Positions 1-8,835 of a DNA stretch of 64,000 bases are shown piece by piece. The DNA comes from Sporomusa malonica (lineage in GTDB: Bacteria > Bacillota > Negativicutes > Sporomusales > Sporomusaceae): assembly GCF_900176355.1 (NCBI RefSeq), contig NZ_FWXI01000009.1, forward strand, positions 124,001 to 188,000, given 5' to 3'. The notes below the pieces were generated by a model. That model searched no databases. It worked only from the letters and a program-made list of their open reading frames with translations, and was not told the DNA's origin. Numbering within the stretch: the stretch's first letter is position 1; each line of letters begins with the position of its first letter. The position numbers were made by a program, and so were the translations under genes.

Positions 1-1001
1 CGCAATTCACCAACTGTTGCCACAATGGTCGTCTCAGTCGGTCCATAGGAGTTAAACAAAACGCGATTAGGATTATACCAGCGTTTTACCAAGTCATGGG
101 GACACGCTTCCCCGCCTAAAATGATTATACGGATTGTATCCATTTCACTTTCTACCATTGAAAGAAGCGTAGGTGAACAGGACAACACCGTCACGTTATG
201 ACAGGTCATCATCTCTCCAAACTGGGGACCTGATTGCATAATCTCCTTTGTCCCGGCGATCAAAGTACCACCGTTGGCAAAAGCCATCCATATTTCTTCA
301 AGCGAAGCGTCAAAAGCAATTGAGGCGCACTGGAGAATGCGGTCCTCCGGCTTAATTCCGTAGGTTGCCGTTGCACCTCGGACGTAGTTGCAGATGTTTC
401 GGTGATCAATAATACACCCTTTAGGCCTGCCGGTAGTGCCTGACGTATAGATAATATAACAAGGAGAAAATAATGCCTCTCTATTAAGCCCAATTGTTTC
501 GGGCAGCAAACGCTGCTCACTTTCTTTAGCTACAACCGACCAATCTTGATCTACCAAAAGAGTCTGTACCAGAAAACCTGATATTTGATTGCCGACGGCT
601 TCCCAAAGCTTGGCAGTGGTTATACAGATCGGGGCAGCTGAATCTTTCAGGATAAAATCAACACGTTCAACAGGAAATGACAGATCTACCGGGACATATG
701 CCGCACCGGCTTTCATCACACCAATCATTGCAATATATAAATACTCTGTCTTGTCAAGCATTAATACCACATTGTCACCAGTCTGCAGTCCTTGTTTACG
801 CAGATAATAAGCTAATTGATTACTGCGCTTATCCAGTTCCCTATAGGTAAGTTTTACATTCCCACACTCTAAGGCTGTTTTACTAGAATACCGCTCCGCA
901 TTGTTTTCAAACAATTCATGCAAGAACTCGTCCCGGCAATAGTCCGGATTAAACGCTGCACCGCTGAACTCCTGCAAAATCTTATGGTGTTGTTCACTCA
1001 T
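1..1001 (-). CDS. NRPS-like amino acid adenylation protein, 5' part only
   Basis: The frame stays open from an ATG at 1001 to the left edge, giving about 333 residues of a longer protein. It reads as an AMP-forming adenylation domain that activates a carboxylic or amino acid as acyl-AMP. Core motifs are visible: YTSGTTGRPKG (A3), FDAS (A4) and NSYGPTET (A5). There is no condensation domain before it, so the protein starts directly with adenylation, as in initiation modules and in the stand-alone Pls/PosA-type synthetases. That subtype is my guess; substrate and later domains lie outside the window. A Shine-Dalgarno GAGGAG sits 8 bases before the ATG. It is divergent from the regulator operon that starts at 1386. 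Confidence 0.88.
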   Translation of the reverse strand, partial: MSEQHHKILQEFSGAAFNPDYCRDEFLHELFENNAERYSSKTALECGNVKLTYRELDKRSNQLAYYLRKQGLQTGDNVVLMLDKTEYLYIAMIGVMKAGAAYVPVDLSFPVERVDFILKDSAAPICITTAKLWEAVGNQISGFLVQTLLVDQDWSVVAKESEQRLLPETIGLNREALFSPCYIIYTSGTTGRPKGCIIDHRNICNYVRGATATYGIKPEDRILQCASIAFDASLEEIWMAFANGGTLIAGTKEIMQSGPQFGEMMTCHNVTVLSCSPTLLSMVESEMDTIRIIILGGEACPHDLVKRWYNPNRVLFNSYGPTETTIVATVGEL

Positions 1002-1131
1002 AGCCCCGACTCCTCTTACCATAGAATCAGCCCAATATAATTTTGCCATTTTTGTGGATTAATCTGGAAAACTCAATATCAGACTTTCGACAATATCAAT
1101 AGAATACCTCCTACTTTCAGCATCACTATTG

Positions 1132-1206
1132 AACAAACCAAAAATCTACTACGAATTTCTTGAGATATTTTGAGAAACCATAGTAGATTTTTGGTTTGTT
1201 TTTTTT
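1132..1206 (+). terminator. Long perfect inverted repeat followed by a T-run
   Basis: Arms 1132-1151 and 1181-1200 are exact 20-bp complements, with a 29-base loop and six T directly after the right arm on the plus strand. In shape it is an intrinsic terminator for plus-strand transcription. It lies between two divergent genes, about 185 bp before the response regulator, so no upstream plus-strand gene needs ending. It could be a leader attenuator or the end of a short RNA. Confidence 0.6.
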
Positions 1207-1385
1207 AGTTTAGCATATTAATCCGGCTGCCAAGTTAAAGATTTTCTAAAGAATAGATTGAATCAAGGATTTCAGTATTACTATATCCTCCCATTCGCAG
1301 CATAATTTGGAGGAATTTACATATTAACCTCGAATAATAGCAACCAACGCAATAATCCAAATAAATCCTTAGAAGAGGTGGCTTT

Positions 1386-2081
1386 ATGGCAGGTAAACAT
1401 ATCTTAGTCGTGGATGATGAACCGGAAATCAGCGACATAATCAGATTATATCTGACCAAAGAAGGCTTTTTGGTCACGACGGCCACAGCCGGATCGCAAG
1501 CCATCGAATTAGCCAGACAACAGGCTTTTGATCTGGCCATTTTGGATATTATCCTACCGGAAATAGATGGGCTTTCGCTTGCCCGTCAGCTTCGCCAAAC
1601 AACTGACTTGCCGGTTATTTTTTTAAGCTGTAAAAGCGAAGAAGAAGATAAGATTGCTGGTCTGGGTATTGCCGATGATTATGTGACAAAACCGTTTAGC
1701 CCTGGTGAATTGGTAGCCCGGGTAAAAGCTCATCTTAGACGCAAAGCAAGGGATAATGGCGGCAAGCATAGCATCAGCTACGAGGGACTTGAGATTGACT
1801 TACCTGGTTGCAGCGTGTATGTCCGGGGTGCAGTAGTTTCTTTATCCACTACCGAATTTCAGTTACTAACCCTCCTCGCGTGTAATCCAGACCGGGTATA
1901 CAGCGCCGCACAATTGTTTGAAATCATTTGGAAGGCTGCCGGCTTGGATGATGCCAGAACTGTGGCAGTGCATATTAGTAACCTACGTAAGAAAATTGAA
2001 ACTGACCCAGCAAACCCAAAATATATTCTTACTTGTAGGGGCTTTGGTTACAAGTTCAGCAAATATTTAACCAATCTTTAA
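1386..2081 (+). CDS. OmpR/PhoB-family response regulator
   Basis: 231 residues. The N-terminal receiver domain (about 4-118) has the acidic pair DDE at 10-12, phospho-acceptor Asp54 in the stretch LAILDIILPE, and the conserved Lys in VTKPF. The C-terminal winged-helix domain (about 130-228) ends with the family-typical RGFGYKF. The switch region reads FLSCKS and the following GLGIADDY is one residue shorter than usual, a small deviation. Shine-Dalgarno AGAGGTGG precedes the ATG. It is the first gene of an operon with the patatin gene and the histidine kinase downstream, its presumed phosphodonor. The regulated genes are unknown. Confidence 0.93.
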   Translation: MAGKHILVVDDEPEISDIIRLYLTKEGFLVTTATAGSQAIELARQQAFDLAILDIILPEIDGLSLARQLRQTTDLPVIFLSCKSEEEDKIAGLGIADDYVTKPFSPGELVARVKAHLRRKARDNGGKHSISYEGLEIDLPGCSVYVRGAVVSLSTTEFQLLTLLACNPDRVYSAAQLFEIIWKAAGLDDARTVAVHISNLRKKIETDPANPKYILTCRGFGYKFSKYLTNL

Positions 2082-2109
2082 TTAATACAACTGTGTGAGG
2101 TGCTATAAT

Positions 2110-2991
2110 TTGGGTGAAACAAATACTTCCGCTTGCCAACAACGCCCAAAAATCGGCGTGGTTTTAGGCGGAGGCGGGGTGAAAACCTTAGCAGCAATCG
2201 CCCTATTCGAATTTTTGGATGAGATGGGCCTGGAAATAGATCTGTTGGTCGGTGCCAGCGGCGGCGCAATTATGGCGGCTTTACGGGGTGCTGACGTCCG
2301 GACGGACAATATGCCGGCAATAGGACGTTTACTATGGCAGCCAAAGCTATACTCCCGGCTTGATTACCGTACCATGCTGGATATTTTAGAGCTGCCGTTC
2401 GGCCGGTTTGATCCGGGAGCAGCGATGCTTAAACCGCAGGCGCTCAGACAGGTGTTGCGCAATATCTTCAAAGACTGGCAGGTAGAAAATTTTCACCCGG
2501 TTACTTTGCTCCAGGCCACTGATATAAACACCGGAAAGAATGTAGTATTGGATAATGGATTAGCGGCTGACGCCGTATATGCCGCTTCTGCTCAGTTTCC
2601 CTTTATGCCGCCAGCCGCCATTGACGGGAAATTGCTGGTTGATGGCGCATATACAGCCGCCCTGCCGGTCCTGGAAGCGGTAAAGAAAAATATGGACATT
2701 ATCATTGCTATGACCTTTGAAAATAACCCTATGTCCGAGCCTGATAGTTTTCTGGAATACTATTGGCGGTTTATCAACAAGGTACTGTCCACCGGGGAAC
2801 GCAGCCAGACAGCATTGGCCATTGTGCTGCATCATCATGAAATTATACTAATTAATGTGTGCTGCGATGAAAAACCCACCCTCATGGAGCCTGATGGTCT
2901 GGCCGCCATTGTTGCTGCTGGCAGGGCTGCCGTTAATATGAATAAACAAAATATATTATCAGTAATTGAAACTTTCAGCAATAATCCATAA
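2110..2991 (+). CDS. Patatin-like phospholipase
   Basis: About 293 residues. The patatin family hydrolyses acyl esters of membrane lipids with a Ser-Asp dyad. Visible here are the glycine-rich oxyanion loop GGGGVK (about 20-25), the nucleophile elbow GASGG with Ser50, and the catalytic Asp in LVDGAY. I chose TTG at 2110 because GAGGTG lies 7 bases before it; a GTG at 2095 in the same frame would overlap that ribosome site. No signal peptide is seen, so it is probably cytoplasmic. It sits between a response regulator and a histidine kinase on the same strand with gaps under 30 bp, an unusual place for a lipase. Its substrate is not predictable. Confidence 0.88.
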   Translation: MGETNTSACQQRPKIGVVLGGGGVKTLAAIALFEFLDEMGLEIDLLVGASGGAIMAALRGADVRTDNMPAIGRLLWQPKLYSRLDYRTMLDILELPFGRFDPGAAMLKPQALRQVLRNIFKDWQVENFHPVTLLQATDINTGKNVVLDNGLAADAVYAASAQFPFMPPAAIDGKLLVDGAYTAALPVLEAVKKNMDIIIAMTFENNPMSEPDSFLEYYWRFINKVLSTGERSQTALAIVLHHHEIILINVCCDEKPTLMEPDGLAAIVAAGRAAVNMNKQNILSVIETFSNNP

Positions 2992-3018
2992 CTTTATATA
3001 ATTATAGGGGGAATTGGC

Positions 3019-4119
3019 ATGACTACAAAAACAGGTCGTCATAAGCGCCTTATGTTGTTGTTCATAGCCGCAAGTGGCCTGGTAACGGTGGCCTGGAGCA
3101 TCTATCGTGGAGCATACTGGTTAGCGGCTGTTCTTATGCTGCTGCTGCTATGCTCTATTTTTGCTAGAGCGCTGCTGAAAATATATAGCCGGGTACTGAC
3201 CTGCATGTTCGAACTCAGCCGGGGATCGTTTGACCGGGAGATATTTGCGTCAGTAGACCCGCGGCCTAGCCATGATGATAACAGCCATTACCAGCCGGCA
3301 GACCTCCTGTTAACCAGGCTTAATGAGCAACAAGCATTTAACCAGGAACTGACAGCAATGAACCAGCGCCTGGAAAAATTGGTGAAAGAACGGACGGTGG
3401 CTTTGGAGCAAGCGAATATGGCCCGCCGCCAGTTGCTTGCGAACATCTCTCATGACTTAAGAACACCGCTGACGTCTATTCAAGGATATGTGGAAGCTAT
3501 GCTGGACGGGGTAATCATAGATCCGGAAGAAAAAACTAAATATCTCAATCTTATTTACACGAAAGCACTTGTCTTAAATCGGTTAATCAAAGAATTATTT
3601 GACTTGTCTCACCTGGAAGCCAGACAAGTCTCCCTAAAATTACGATCAGTTACGCCGGAAGAACTAATTAGCCAAGTATGCGAAAAATATCAGGAAGACG
3701 TAAAAATGGCTGGACTCAATTTGATGGCTACGACCAAACCGGAAGTACAACAGTCAGAGGTAAAGCTGACAGCTGACACTGATTATATTGAGCGGGTCTA
3801 TGCCAATCTGATCTTTAACTCCATCCGCCATACTCCCCCCGGCGGCACGATACAACTAAGCTTATTGCCTGTAGCCGCAACAGACGACAGTATTACACTG
3901 ACCGTCCGGGACAGTGGCGAAGGGATACAACAAGAACAAGTTCCCTTTATTTTCGACCGCTACTATCAAGGAACTCAACCGAGTGATAAAACGAAAAATA
4001 GTGGACTCGGGCTAAACATCGCCAAAGAAATCATTGCCGCACATGGCGGCCACATCTGGGCTGAAAGTCAGCCGGGAGCAGGCATGGCGATTTATTTTAC
4101 ATTGCCTGTAGCTAACTAG
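3019..4119 (+). CDS. Membrane sensor histidine kinase
   Basis: 366 residues. Two adjoining hydrophobic segments (about 11-29 and 33-53) form a hairpin with almost no external loop, so sensing is probably within the membrane. A coiled coil (about 95-135) leads to HisKA with His145 in NISHDLRTP. The ATPase domain shows the N-box (NLIFNSIRHTPPGG), DSGEGI and GLGLNIAKEI. It follows the patatin gene by 27 bp and is the likely partner of the regulator at 1386. Given the membrane-only sensor and the lipase between kinase and regulator, a membrane-state signal is a reasonable inference, not shown by sequence. Confidence 0.92.
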   Translation: MTTKTGRHKRLMLLFIAASGLVTVAWSIYRGAYWLAAVLMLLLLCSIFARALLKIYSRVLTCMFELSRGSFDREIFASVDPRPSHDDNSHYQPADLLLTRLNEQQAFNQELTAMNQRLEKLVKERTVALEQANMARRQLLANISHDLRTPLTSIQGYVEAMLDGVIIDPEEKTKYLNLIYTKALVLNRLIKELFDLSHLEARQVSLKLRSVTPEELISQVCEKYQEDVKMAGLNLMATTKPEVQQSEVKLTADTDYIERVYANLIFNSIRHTPPGGTIQLSLLPVAATDDSITLTVRDSGEGIQQEQVPFIFDRYYQGTQPSDKTKNSGLGLNIAKEIIAAHGGHIWAESQPGAGMAIYFTLPVAN

Positions 4120-4231
4120 CTCAGAGCCATTGCTACTATCGATTACGGCATCGCTCTCTGACGGCTGTACGCAGTATAAATCGCTGTCTTTTGGGGCATC
4201 CTAGCTTTTAAAGATTTAGGAGGTGACGGGT

Positions 4232-4327
4232 ATGGGGGATAAGAAACCCGGCCGCGGCCCTAAAAAGGGTGCAAAAAACAAGAAATCACAGCTAGATATC
4301 TCTCAGGAAAATGCTGCCAAAAAATAA
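4232..4327 (+). CDS. Very small basic protein (31 aa)
   Basis: A consensus Shine-Dalgarno AGGAGGTGA lies 7 bases before the ATG. The product begins MGDKKPGRGPKKGAKNKK and is very rich in Lys, Gly and Pro at its N-terminal half, with a more acidic tail (QLDISQENAAKK). It has no membrane segment and no cysteine. A 22-bp terminator hairpin begins 9 bases after the stop, so the unit looks complete. I do not recognise the family. A nucleic-acid-binding or spore-associated basic peptide would fit the composition, but that is conjecture. Confidence 0.6.
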   Translation: MGDKKPGRGPKKGAKNKKSQLDISQENAAKK

Positions 4328-4335
4328 CATTGGTT

Positions 4336-4384
4336 AGTATAAAGATACTCCCAAATCGCGATGATTTGGGAGTATCTTTATACT
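4336..4384. terminator. Bidirectional terminator, 22-bp perfect stem
   Basis: Arms 4336-4357 and 4363-4384 are exact complements around a 5-base loop. It lies between the small basic gene (plus) and the end of mutY at 4388 (minus) and can serve both. Confidence 0.85.
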
Positions 4385-4387
4385 ATT

Positions 4388-5443
4388 TCATTTCACAGCC
4401 TTTTGCCCTAACAACAGAGCCACTTTATAGTGAGGCCCAGCCCAAGGTACAGTGCTTAATTCTGATGCACTTAGCCAGCAAGCTTTATCTGTCAGGTCAT
4501 CACCGGCTAGCCACTCACACTGGTAAAAAGAAATATCCCATTTACGGTGACTAAACGTATGAAGGTAATGAGACATTTTTTCCTTAATACACACAGCTTG
4601 TCGTAACTCATTCCAAAGCTCTTCTTTTAACCGCTCGACTGCCACTTCATCCTCAACCACTTCTATCGCGGGAAATTCCCACATCCCGGCTAACAGCCCG
4701 GCTTTAGTCCGCTGTCGCACCAAATATTTCCCGTCCCGCAGCACTACCGCAGCGGCCAGCACAATCAGTTGTGGCGCCTTCTTCGTCGCCCGTACCGGCA
4801 GCGTATCCTGAACCTCCCGTGCGTAAGCCTCACATAAATTAGTTAATGGGCACAACTGGCAACGCGGGCGCCGGGGAATGCAGATCATGGCACCTAAATC
4901 CATCAGCGCCTGGTTAAAGTCACCTGGGCATTGACTAGGTATATGCTGCCGAATCAATCGATCAATTTCGCGTTTGGTCGCCGACTTAGCAATGTCTCCG
5001 TCCAAGCAAAATAGCCGGCTGAAGATTCTGAGGACATTGCCATCAACTGCCGGAGCAGCCCGGTTATAGGCAATGCTGGCGATAGCCCCGGCCGTATATT
5101 CACCAACCCCGGGTAAACGCTGGATTGTGGCTGGATTATCCGGCACCTTTCCGCCGTATTCCAAACAAACCTCCCTGACACCTGACAACAAATGCCGTGC
5201 TCGGCTATAATAGCCCAACCCCTGCCAATAATTGAGCACTTCTTGCTCAGATGCCTGAGCTAAAATCTCCAGTGTTGGAAACCTGTCCATCCACCGCTTG
5301 TAATAATCTTTTACCACCTCTACCCGCGTTTGCTGCAACATGATCTCCGAAACCCAGATTTTATAAGCATCTTTATCTTTGCGCCAGGGCAAATCTCTGG
5401 CGTTTTTGTAATACCAATCAAGCAACTGCGCCGCCAGTGTCAT
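4388..5443 (-). CDS. mutY: A/G-specific adenine glycosylase MutY
   Basis: 351 residues, normal for the family. MutY removes adenine mispaired with 8-oxoguanine. The N-terminal helix-hairpin-helix glycosylase domain shows MLQQTRVEVV with the catalytic Glu, then LPGVGEYTAGAIAS and the conserved Asp in AVDGNVLRI. The iron-sulfur cluster ligands follow the C-x6-C-x2-C-x5-C pattern in CIPRRPRCQLC...C. The C-terminal third is the NUDIX-like domain that recognises 8-oxoG. It lies downstream of the phosphofructokinase on the same strand, but a terminator at 5511-5544 separates the two, so it is probably a separate unit. Confidence 0.96.
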   Translation of the reverse strand: MTLAAQLLDWYYKNARDLPWRKDKDAYKIWVSEIMLQQTRVEVVKDYYKRWMDRFPTLEILAQASEQEVLNYWQGLGYYSRARHLLSGVREVCLEYGGKVPDNPATIQRLPGVGEYTAGAIASIAYNRAAPAVDGNVLRIFSRLFCLDGDIAKSATKREIDRLIRQHIPSQCPGDFNQALMDLGAMICIPRRPRCQLCPLTNLCEAYAREVQDTLPVRATKKAPQLIVLAAAVVLRDGKYLVRQRTKAGLLAGMWEFPAIEVVEDEVAVERLKEELWNELRQAVCIKEKMSHYLHTFSHRKWDISFYQCEWLAGDDLTDKACWLSASELSTVPWAGPHYKVALLLGQKAVK

Positions 5444-5510
5444 GCTGTTCTTCCTTCCTCAGTAGTTTCTTTTTATATTACCGTAAAATTATACGAGATG
5501 CACTAAAAAA

Positions 5511-5544
5511 TTAAGCACCCAATCCTTTTCGGATGAGTGCCTAA
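5511..5544 (-). terminator. Terminator after phosphofructokinase
   Basis: Imperfect hairpin, arms 5511-5525 and 5531-5544, followed on the minus strand by a T-run. It ends the gene at 5553-6773. Confidence 0.75.
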
Positions 5545-5552
5545 ACGGTTAA

Positions 5553-6773
5553 TTATTCAACGGTGAGTAACTTAGGAACTCTGGGTGCCCGTAAATGCGA
5601 AGGTATTTGCAGTCCCGCCCCTAGTAGCGGCCTGACATAGTATTTAAAGGCGTCGGTGACATGGTTGCCCTCGTTATTAACAAACTCATCCGGCATTAAC
5701 CTTGTTTTTGCCGCTATCTCTTCCAGTGCAGCTAAGCGGTAGTCAACCGAATAATAGCCGGTACGGTGAATGGTGAGGGAGCCACTAGCATTATTCCAAT
5801 AAGCCAACTGAACCGATCTTTCGCCCACTTCTCGAGCCTCATGCTGATCAATATCCGAAACACAACCCACGAATGACCGCTGTAAGTAACCGAATGTGTC
5901 ACTGCGTACCCGGGAAATTTCCAAACGCTCCTTCACTTTCTGTGTCAACAGATCTCCCAAAGCACCTGTTCCTGAGAGGCATACATTGCCGTGACCATCA
6001 ACTTCAATATCCTTGCGTAAAGAGGTAATGACCGGTTGACCGCTTGCATCCCTTATTCCTTCAGAAACAGCAACTATACACATGCCATAGCGATCATAAA
6101 TCCGTTTTACGTCTGTCAAAAACTTTTCGACATGAAATTCTCTCTCTGGGAGATAGATAAGGTGCGGCCCGTCATCAGGATACTTCTGGGCAATAGCGGA
6201 AGCGGCTGTCAGAAAACCGGCATTACGTCCCATTACTACACCGATATAAACTCCGCTGAGAGCCCTTACGTCAAGATTGATGCCCATAAACGCTTGAGCA
6301 ACAAATCTCGCTGCCGAACCGTAACCTGGGGTGTGGTCGCTGATAACCAAGTCATTGTCGATTGTCTTAGGAACGTGGATGGCCCGCAAATCATAGTTAC
6401 CCATGATAGCCGCTTTATTCACGATATGAACAGTGTCGGCAGAATCATTGCCACCGATATAAAAAAAATACCTCACATCGTGTGCCCTTAATACTTTAAA
6501 AATCTCATTACAGTATTTCTGGTCAGGTTTGACCCGGGTAGACCAAAGCGCCGAAGAAGGAGTCATTGCAACCTGTTCCAGGTTATGACTTGTTTCTTGA
6601 GTAAGATCTAAGAATTCTTCATTAACTATACCTTCCACGCCATGAATCGCTCCGTAGGTTTTGATCATCTCGCCAAATTTTCGAGATTCAAGAACAATAC
6701 CTGCCAATGTTTGGTTGATAACGGCAGTGGGGCCTCCCCCTTGGGCAATCAACACTTTTCCTATTAAAGCCAT
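5553..6773 (-). CDS. 6-phosphofructokinase, PPi-type
   Basis: 406 residues. It phosphorylates fructose 6-phosphate in glycolysis. Family signatures are GGGPTAVINQ near the N-terminus, the catalytic PKTIDND and MGRNAGFLTA. Where ATP enzymes have GGDGS, this protein has GGNDS; an acidic residue in place of the second Gly is the mark of pyrophosphate-using enzymes. With the length over 400 residues, this points to a PPi-dependent enzyme, which works reversibly. Shine-Dalgarno AGGGAGTG precedes the ATG. Phosphodonor choice is inferred from motif alone. Confidence 0.88.
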   Translation of the reverse strand: MALIGKVLIAQGGGPTAVINQTLAGIVLESRKFGEMIKTYGAIHGVEGIVNEEFLDLTQETSHNLEQVAMTPSSALWSTRVKPDQKYCNEIFKVLRAHDVRYFFYIGGNDSADTVHIVNKAAIMGNYDLRAIHVPKTIDNDLVISDHTPGYGSAARFVAQAFMGINLDVRALSGVYIGVVMGRNAGFLTAASAIAQKYPDDGPHLIYLPEREFHVEKFLTDVKRIYDRYGMCIVAVSEGIRDASGQPVITSLRKDIEVDGHGNVCLSGTGALGDLLTQKVKERLEISRVRSDTFGYLQRSFVGCVSDIDQHEAREVGERSVQLAYWNNASGSLTIHRTGYYSVDYRLAALEEIAAKTRLMPDEFVNNEGNHVTDAFKYYVRPLLGAGLQIPSHLRAPRVPKLLTVE

Positions 6774-6850
6774 CCAATCACTCCCTTCATGTGCCTATAG
6801 GACTTCCATACAGACACCTGAAAAACAATTTCTCATTATACTTATACTAA

Positions 6851-7513
6851 CTAACGAGATACAAATGTATTCACCATCTGCTTTATTTCCTTGACTGCAG
6901 TGGGGGCATCGAGAATTTTATCCATGTCGTTTTCACCAAGAATGGGAGCCGAACTAAAATCAACGGCGTATAAGACTTCGTTACCCCCAAAGTTAACAGG
7001 CACAAAATCAATGGCCCAAAGCGGATAAAACAGATTGGACTGCAAACCGTGTCCATGCTTTTTGATGCTTGTTTTAACATTGCCAGAGCTCGCTCGCCAA
7101 TCGTCACTTTGCAGCGAAATCCAAAAGTACTTCATGCCGACTTGCACTAACCGCAAGGCATGGGCGCTATCACTACTCTTTCCGAGAAACTCAGCAGCCA
7201 AACAATTGGGATAACTTTTGAGGCCTACGTCGATAGTCGACAGCAGTTTGTTTTCCCCCCGATGGCTGTATTCATCAAGATATATGACTATATACTGATT
7301 ATCTCTTAGGTGGGGGGCCCATTTGCCAATATCCCGCAGTATTCCGTGCTTGGGAACGGAAAACCCGTTGCGAGCAAGGAACTTTAGTATTTCTCCGCGC
7401 CTCATCCCTTTGTCAGTAAAGCGTTCAAATATCAGCGGAGAAATCGAAGACGGGCTATCAAAATAATCATCATAGTAATCGACAAAGTTCGAACGTAATA
7501 CAACAGGCCGCAT
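6851..7513 (-). CDS. Protein of unknown function (220 aa)
   Basis: I chose the ATG at 7513 because GGAGGTG lies 7 bases upstream; a longer reading from 7537 would include that ribosome site. The protein has no signal peptide or membrane segment. A C-terminal stretch WAIDFVPVNFGG followed by YAVDFSSAPILG resembles the end of ATP-grasp ligase folds, where VDFN-type strands bind metal-ATP. The match is faint and I do not assign a function. It ends 78 bp before the phosphofructokinase start on the same strand, so the two are probably co-transcribed. Confidence 0.7.
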   Translation of the reverse strand: MRPVVLRSNFVDYYDDYFDSPSSISPLIFERFTDKGMRRGEILKFLARNGFSVPKHGILRDIGKWAPHLRDNQYIVIYLDEYSHRGENKLLSTIDVGLKSYPNCLAAEFLGKSSDSAHALRLVQVGMKYFWISLQSDDWRASSGNVKTSIKKHGHGLQSNLFYPLWAIDFVPVNFGGNEVLYAVDFSSAPILGENDMDKILDAPTAVKEIKQMVNTFVSR

Positions 7514-7687
7514 AATAACACCTCCTCGTATAATCAAGGTACTTTTGTAGCAGTATATGTACTCGATTAACCGAAGGTATCAACTCCCGAAAATTTAGCC
7601 ATTTATATCTTTAAATATATGCCTTAGGGTTAAGGAATTTGCCAAATCCTAGTTTTTAATTTATATTAAGTTCATTAGAGATGCGAG

Positions 7688-7693
7688 TATAAT
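7688..7693 (+). promoter_or_regulatory. Possible -10 box for the pseudouridine synthase gene
   Basis: An exact TATAAT lies 57 bp before the ATG at 7750 in an AT-rich region. No good -35 hexamer is visible at 17 bp, so support is weak. Confidence 0.35.
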
Positions 7694-7749
7694 AGACTCC
7701 CTACGTGTCTAGAAGCTCCTACTACGCATATTAAGAAAGAAGGCATTCT

Positions 7750-8643
7750 ATGAAATCATATAAACACTACAAAATCTCCCCAGAACATACTGGCCTTACC
7801 ATCGAAAACTATTTAAAACAAGTCCTCCATTATTCTGGGCGGAAAATTCAAAAACTCACCCGCGCGAAAGGCATTCTTATAAACGGCAGATCAGCCTTTC
7901 TGCAGAAACAGCTTAAACCAACAGATAGTTTGCGCGTACTAGTTATCGATGATATTTCTTATGGGGTTCAGCCTGAACCTGGATCTATCGAGATTCTTTA
8001 TGAAGATGATTTCATGCTAGTCCTGAATAAACCGCCATACCAGTTGGTTCATCCTACAGGACAAACAACAGGCGGCACCTTAGCCAACCATCTAGCTCAT
8101 CATTTAACAGAGCACGGCATAGTAAGCACTGTTCGCGCTGTCCATCGATTGGACAGAGAAACATCAGGCTGTATCATTTTCGCAAAAAACGCTCGCAGTC
8201 AGTTCCTGCTAGAACAGCAACTGAAAGACAGAAGCTTAAAGCGTATCTACTGGGCGCTTGTTCAAGGAATCGTTGCTCCCCCTTCTGGAATCATTAATGC
8301 TCCCATCAGTCTCCACCCAAGTTTGCCTAACCATCGAGCAATCAATGCAAAAGGGGAAGAAGCTATTACCCATTACCAGACCATCCGCAATTATTCTAAT
8401 GAATCACTACTCGAACTCACCCTAGAAACAGGTCGAACCCACCAGATCCGCGTACATTTGGCGCACTTGGGCTACCCGATCATCGGCGATAAGATGTATG
8501 GGGTTCGCTCTCCCCTCATATCCAGGCAAGCATTGCATGCTGCCCAAGTTACCTTCAAGCATTTAGGAGGTAAAGGGGCAGTTACTGTTAATGCTCCACT
8601 ACCGCCTGATTTTGCTCGAATGATTGATTTTTACGGAAAATAA
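7750..8643 (+). CDS. RluA-family RNA pseudouridine synthase
   Basis: 297 residues. The family isomerises uridine to pseudouridine in rRNA or tRNA. An N-terminal S4-like RNA-binding region (about 15-75) is followed by the catalytic domain with HRLDRETSG, whose Asp is the nucleophile, then RTHQIRVHLAHLGYPIIGD, the second conserved motif. It is of RluD/YtzG-type length. Which uridine it modifies cannot be read from the sequence. It is divergent from the unknown gene at 6851-7513 and appears monocistronic. Confidence 0.92.
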   Translation: MKSYKHYKISPEHTGLTIENYLKQVLHYSGRKIQKLTRAKGILINGRSAFLQKQLKPTDSLRVLVIDDISYGVQPEPGSIEILYEDDFMLVLNKPPYQLVHPTGQTTGGTLANHLAHHLTEHGIVSTVRAVHRLDRETSGCIIFAKNARSQFLLEQQLKDRSLKRIYWALVQGIVAPPSGIINAPISLHPSLPNHRAINAKGEEAITHYQTIRNYSNESLLELTLETGRTHQIRVHLAHLGYPIIGDKMYGVRSPLISRQALHAAQVTFKHLGGKGAVTVNAPLPPDFARMIDFYGK

Positions 8644-8835
8644 TGTACACAAGCACCATGCATCTCTTAGTCTGTATGCGTTTGCTTTATCTGACAATAC
8701 AGATTGGACGCCTGTCGTTGAATCAGCAAGAATTTACCTTATAATGGCAAAAAACTAGACAGGTAAACCCTACCAAACGGTAAATTCCTTATTATAGAAT
8801 ATACAGCCTAAATAGGCATATAATGGGGGGTTTAC

